NCBI RefSeq assembly: GCF_018130545.1 | Contig: NZ_JAFCKF010000012.1 | Coordinates: 147,204 to 211,203, forward strand | DNA: 64,000 nucleotides | Origin: Bradyrhizobium tropiciagri | GTDB lineage: Bacteria; Pseudomonadota; Alphaproteobacteria; Rhizobiales; Xanthobacteraceae | Reading direction: 5' to 3' | Shown here: positions 62,038-64,000 of the stretch, piece after piece | Numbering within the stretch: position 1 is the first letter of the stretch | Layout of the letters: each line of letters starts with the position of its first letter | Made by a program: the position numbers and the translations under genes | Notes under the pieces: generated by a model | Seen by the model: only the letters and a program-made list of their open reading frames with translations | Told to the model about the DNA's origin: nothing | Databases searched by the model: none

Positions 62038-63615
62038 CTAATGCAACGCGACAGATCGATCCTTGGCCTGCTTGATTCCACCGGCAAGCGCCTTTGCGTA
62101 TAGCTCGCGCGCCTTTGTCACGTCGCCGAGTGTTCCATAGGTCTTCCAGGTGGAAAGAACGAGGGGATCATAAGTCTCCGCAAGCATAAAGCTCGCCTGT
62201 GCACTGCTCCTCCCGACGGCGTGTTCGAGCACGATCCGTGCGGCACTGATATCCCCCTGGACGAGCAGAGCACTGGCGCGCGCTAGCAGCCTGGCAACTT
62301 CCGGATCGCCTTGCGCCTCAGCGATCGTTGGCTGCTCTTTCGCAGCTACCTCCACGGCTTGAGTGAGCTTGGGTTCGCGGCCCGGTGCCGACGCTTGGGC
62401 CGTGTCGTGCTCCTGCTTGAGAGACTGTCGCAGCTCTGTCGTCGCGCTCTTGGCGGCCTTCTTTGCCTGCACCGCTTCGTCACCGGCCTTGCTTGACAGC
62501 GCCAGCTGGGTCTCGATGTCCCGCCGTGCCCTCGCAAGCTCGTGAGTCAGCGCCTCGGCCCTGTCGTGTTCCGTCTTCAAAGACTGTTGCAGCTCCGCGA
62601 TGGCGCTCTCGGCGGCCTTCTTCGCCTGCACCGTCTCGTTACCTGCCTTGCTTGACAGCGCTAGTTGGGTCTCGAGGTCGCGCCGCGCTGTCGCAAGCTC
62701 GCCAGTCAGCGTCTCGGCCCGCTCGTGCTCCTTCCGCAGAGATCGTCGTAGCTCCGCCATATCGCTCTCCGCGGCCTGACCGAGCTGCGTCGCCTGATCG
62801 CGCGCCTTGTTCGCCTGCGCTGCCTGCATCTCAATGGTCTGCTGTGCGCTCGCCAGTTTATTTGCCAAGGCCTCTGCGCGGCGCCGTTCTTTTTCAGCAG
62901 ACTGTTGCTCTTCCGGCTGCATTGCCGCGGCAGCTTGTTTGCCCTGCGCACTATCCCGCGACGCCTGCACGATCGCCCGGTCGGCTTGCTGATGAAGCGC
63001 CGGATCTCCCGCCGATGAATCTGCCTTTTGCTGGTCTTGGCTTGGGACCTGGGTCTCCTTCTTGACCGCCCCCACGCCAGCTGTGACAGGCCCGACGTTT
63101 TCCTGCTCACCAATGTATCGGGCCACTCGGGCGGAGAGTTCAGCGTGGAAATACCAGCCAATGAGCGACGCCCCGACCATCGCTGCGGCGATCGAGAAGA
63201 TGGCGCGCCGCGCGGTCCGTCCGCGCTCCTGCTTGCTCTGCTTGGCCCGCGCTTCAACCAGGACGTCAGTGACCGGGTCCGCGTTCGTCACCAGACGAGT
63301 CAATTCCGCTACCCTCGCGCGCTCGGCGAGGCCCGAGGGGAAACAAAAGGAGCGGGGCCCTGGCGACGCCGGAGGAGCGATCGATCCACTTTGCTTTGGC
63401 GGAATAAACTCATCCTGCAGAATAAATTCATCACCTTCCTCTGGAAGGTGCATTGTTTGCCAATGCGTCGGCGTGATCTCGCTTGGCGCGCCATTTTTCC
63501 TAACCCACCCACGCCCCTCGGCCGACCATTGAGCAGATTCGAAGCGTCCGCTTACGTCATCCTCAAGAATGACGAACGTTCCATCCTTTGGAGCGGTGTC
63601 GATCACGCGGCGCAT
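62038..63615 (-). CDS. Membrane-anchored coiled-coil protein with SEL1/TPR-like tail
   Basis: A 525-residue protein in four parts. The N-terminal domain (MRRVIDTAPKDGTFVILED...PTHWQTMHLP, about residues 1-60) is of a small-domain type seen in rhizobial and phage-associated proteins. One transmembrane helix follows (AIFSIAAAMVGASLIGWYF, about 140-160). A long Ala/Lys/Glu coiled coil (about 200-410) contains three tandem 53-residue repeats. The C-terminal helical part (ASFMLAETYDPLV...KARELYAKALAGG) resembles SEL1/TPR hairpins. The function is unknown. It is flanked by 228-bp direct repeats. Confidence 0.7.
   Translation of the reverse strand: MRRVIDTAPKDGTFVILEDDVSGRFESAQWSAEGRGWVRKNGAPSEITPTHWQTMHLPEEGDEFILQDEFIPPKQSGSIAPPASPGPRSFCFPSGLAERARVAELTRLVTNADPVTDVLVEARAKQSKQERGRTARRAIFSIAAAMVGASLIGWYFHAELSARVARYIGEQENVGPVTAGVGAVKKETQVPSQDQQKADSSAGDPALHQQADRAIVQASRDSAQGKQAAAAMQPEEQQSAEKERRRAEALANKLASAQQTIEMQAAQANKARDQATQLGQAAESDMAELRRSLRKEHERAETLTGELATARRDLETQLALSSKAGNETVQAKKAAESAIAELQQSLKTEHDRAEALTHELARARRDIETQLALSSKAGDEAVQAKKAAKSATTELRQSLKQEHDTAQASAPGREPKLTQAVEVAAKEQPTIAEAQGDPEVARLLARASALLVQGDISAARIVLEHAVGRSSAQASFMLAETYDPLVLSTWKTYGTLGDVTKARELYAKALAGGIKQAKDRSVALH
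62407..62760 (-). repeat. Tandem 159-bp (53-residue) coiled-coil repeats
   Basis: Anchor sequences recur at 62407, 62566 and 62725, exactly 159 bp apart. At protein level the unit runs from LRRSLRKEHERAETLTGELA to KAAESAIAE, repeats as LQQSLKTEHDRAEALTHELA..., and starts a third time as LRQSLKQEHDTAQA. Internal duplication extended the coiled coil in frame. Confidence 0.85.
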
Positions 63616-63772
63616 GCAAAAGACGCCTATTCGATGCGGTTATCCGAATTTCAAAAAGGACTTCGCCAATGCACAGATTCTACTCCACCCCACCAAAGCC
63701 CTCAAGAAAAAGTCATTTTGGTCTTTGGCGGTAGTCCGATTGCAGGACGGCGGGCACCTCCTGGGCTGCGCG
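63616..63772. other. Upstream region of the coiled-coil gene
   Basis: A 157-bp stretch between the coiled-coil gene start and repeat copy B. It probably carries the minus-strand promoter. In the frame of copy B there is a stop codon at 63732-63734, and no upstream part of the lipoprotein-like gene is present. I see no other feature. Confidence 0.5.
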
Positions 63773-64000
63773 CGATCAGGAGAACGCCCTGCGCAAGAAC
63801 CTGGCAGAGCACGTTCAGGCAAGAACAATCTCTCTGCTCGAGCGAAACATTCAGATCCAGAAGCTCCATTCGCAGCTGCTCGACGAAGAGCACAGCAGAC
63901 TGCCGGCCGCGCCGGCGGACGCGAGCAAGCCGCCGCTGGCGGTCACGCAGTGGCGGCAATCCAACGGGGAGAGTTGCGGGCGGCTCGGAGGGGATTCCGG
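63773..64000 (+). pseudogene. Truncated second copy of the lipoprotein-like gene (direct repeat copy B)
   Basis: It repeats 61692-61919 with about five substitutions. The reading frame is still open (DQENALRKNLAEHV... onward), but the N-terminal signal, lipobox and linker are missing. An in-frame stop at 63732-63734 closes the frame upstream, and no start with a ribosome binding site is seen. It is therefore most likely a gene fragment left by segmental duplication. It runs off the window, so its 3' end is unknown. Confidence 0.75.

Overview
The window looks like chromosomal DNA from an alphaproteobacterium of the Bradyrhizobium/Rhodopseudomonas group (Hyphomicrobiales, Nitrobacteraceae). The basis is high GC with strongly GC-biased third positions, many branched-chain-type (Liv) ABC transporters, small-amide catabolism, and interspersed short repeats with 'agcatgatcc...' or 'cccggc...gccggg' cores of a kind I know from that group. 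This is inferred from style, not from a search. I see no rRNA, tRNA, CRISPR array, transposase or phage gene.

Layout. (1) 1-1958: a NorD/CbbO-type von Willebrand A protein, probably continuing an operon to the left. (2) 1968-13535: an amide-utilisation locus. A divergent amiC-amiR-like sensor and antiterminator pair faces a plus-strand operon of amidase, acetamidase/formamidase, a full Liv-type ABC transporter, an SDR dehydrogenase and a second, paralogous amidase. A good sigma70 promoter (3827-3856) gives the operon a leader of about 270 nt with competing hairpins, which fits ANTAR antitermination. (3) 13552-17264: a peptide/nickel-type binding protein and a NylB-like serine amide hydrolase, divergent from a LuxR-type regulator, with a dyad between them. 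(4) 17265-19000: a repeat-rich gap and an M15-like exported peptidase. (5) 19340-28726: gamma-glutamyltransferase, an YtcJ-type amidohydrolase, a COG0523 metallochaperone GTPase and a second complete Liv-type transporter, all on the plus strand. (6) 28792-39107: amine and aldehyde catabolism. It holds a copper amine oxidase with a coupled small exported protein, a minus-strand trio (UPF0261/Tm-1-like, HAD hydrolase, class III aminotransferase) and a divergent plus-strand set (aldehyde dehydrogenase, glutamate-1-semialdehyde-aminomutase-like enzyme, two SDRs). (7) 39206-42080: five small exported proteins, two of them tandem paralogues.

(8) 42320-59410: a Lap-type surface adhesion system. It has a 3463-residue RTX adhesin carrying twelve near-identical repeats of about 200 residues, a LapG-like periplasmic cysteine protease, an HlyD-type adaptor, a type I secretion ABC transporter with a degenerate C39 domain, and a TolC-like outer-membrane channel. 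No LapD-type c-di-GMP receptor is encoded inside the window. (9) 59669-64000: a small exported protein, a NYN-domain protein, a lipoprotein-like protein, and a membrane-anchored coiled-coil protein flanked by 228-bp direct repeats, the right-hand one being a truncated gene copy.

The catabolic part reads as successive modules that import amides, peptides or gamma-glutamyl compounds, free amines from them, and oxidise the carbon skeletons through amine oxidase or transaminase, aldehyde dehydrogenase and SDR steps. The adhesin part appears to be a complete secretion and retention/release cassette that depends on a regulator encoded elsewhere. All start choices below are my reading of upstream ribosome binding sites.
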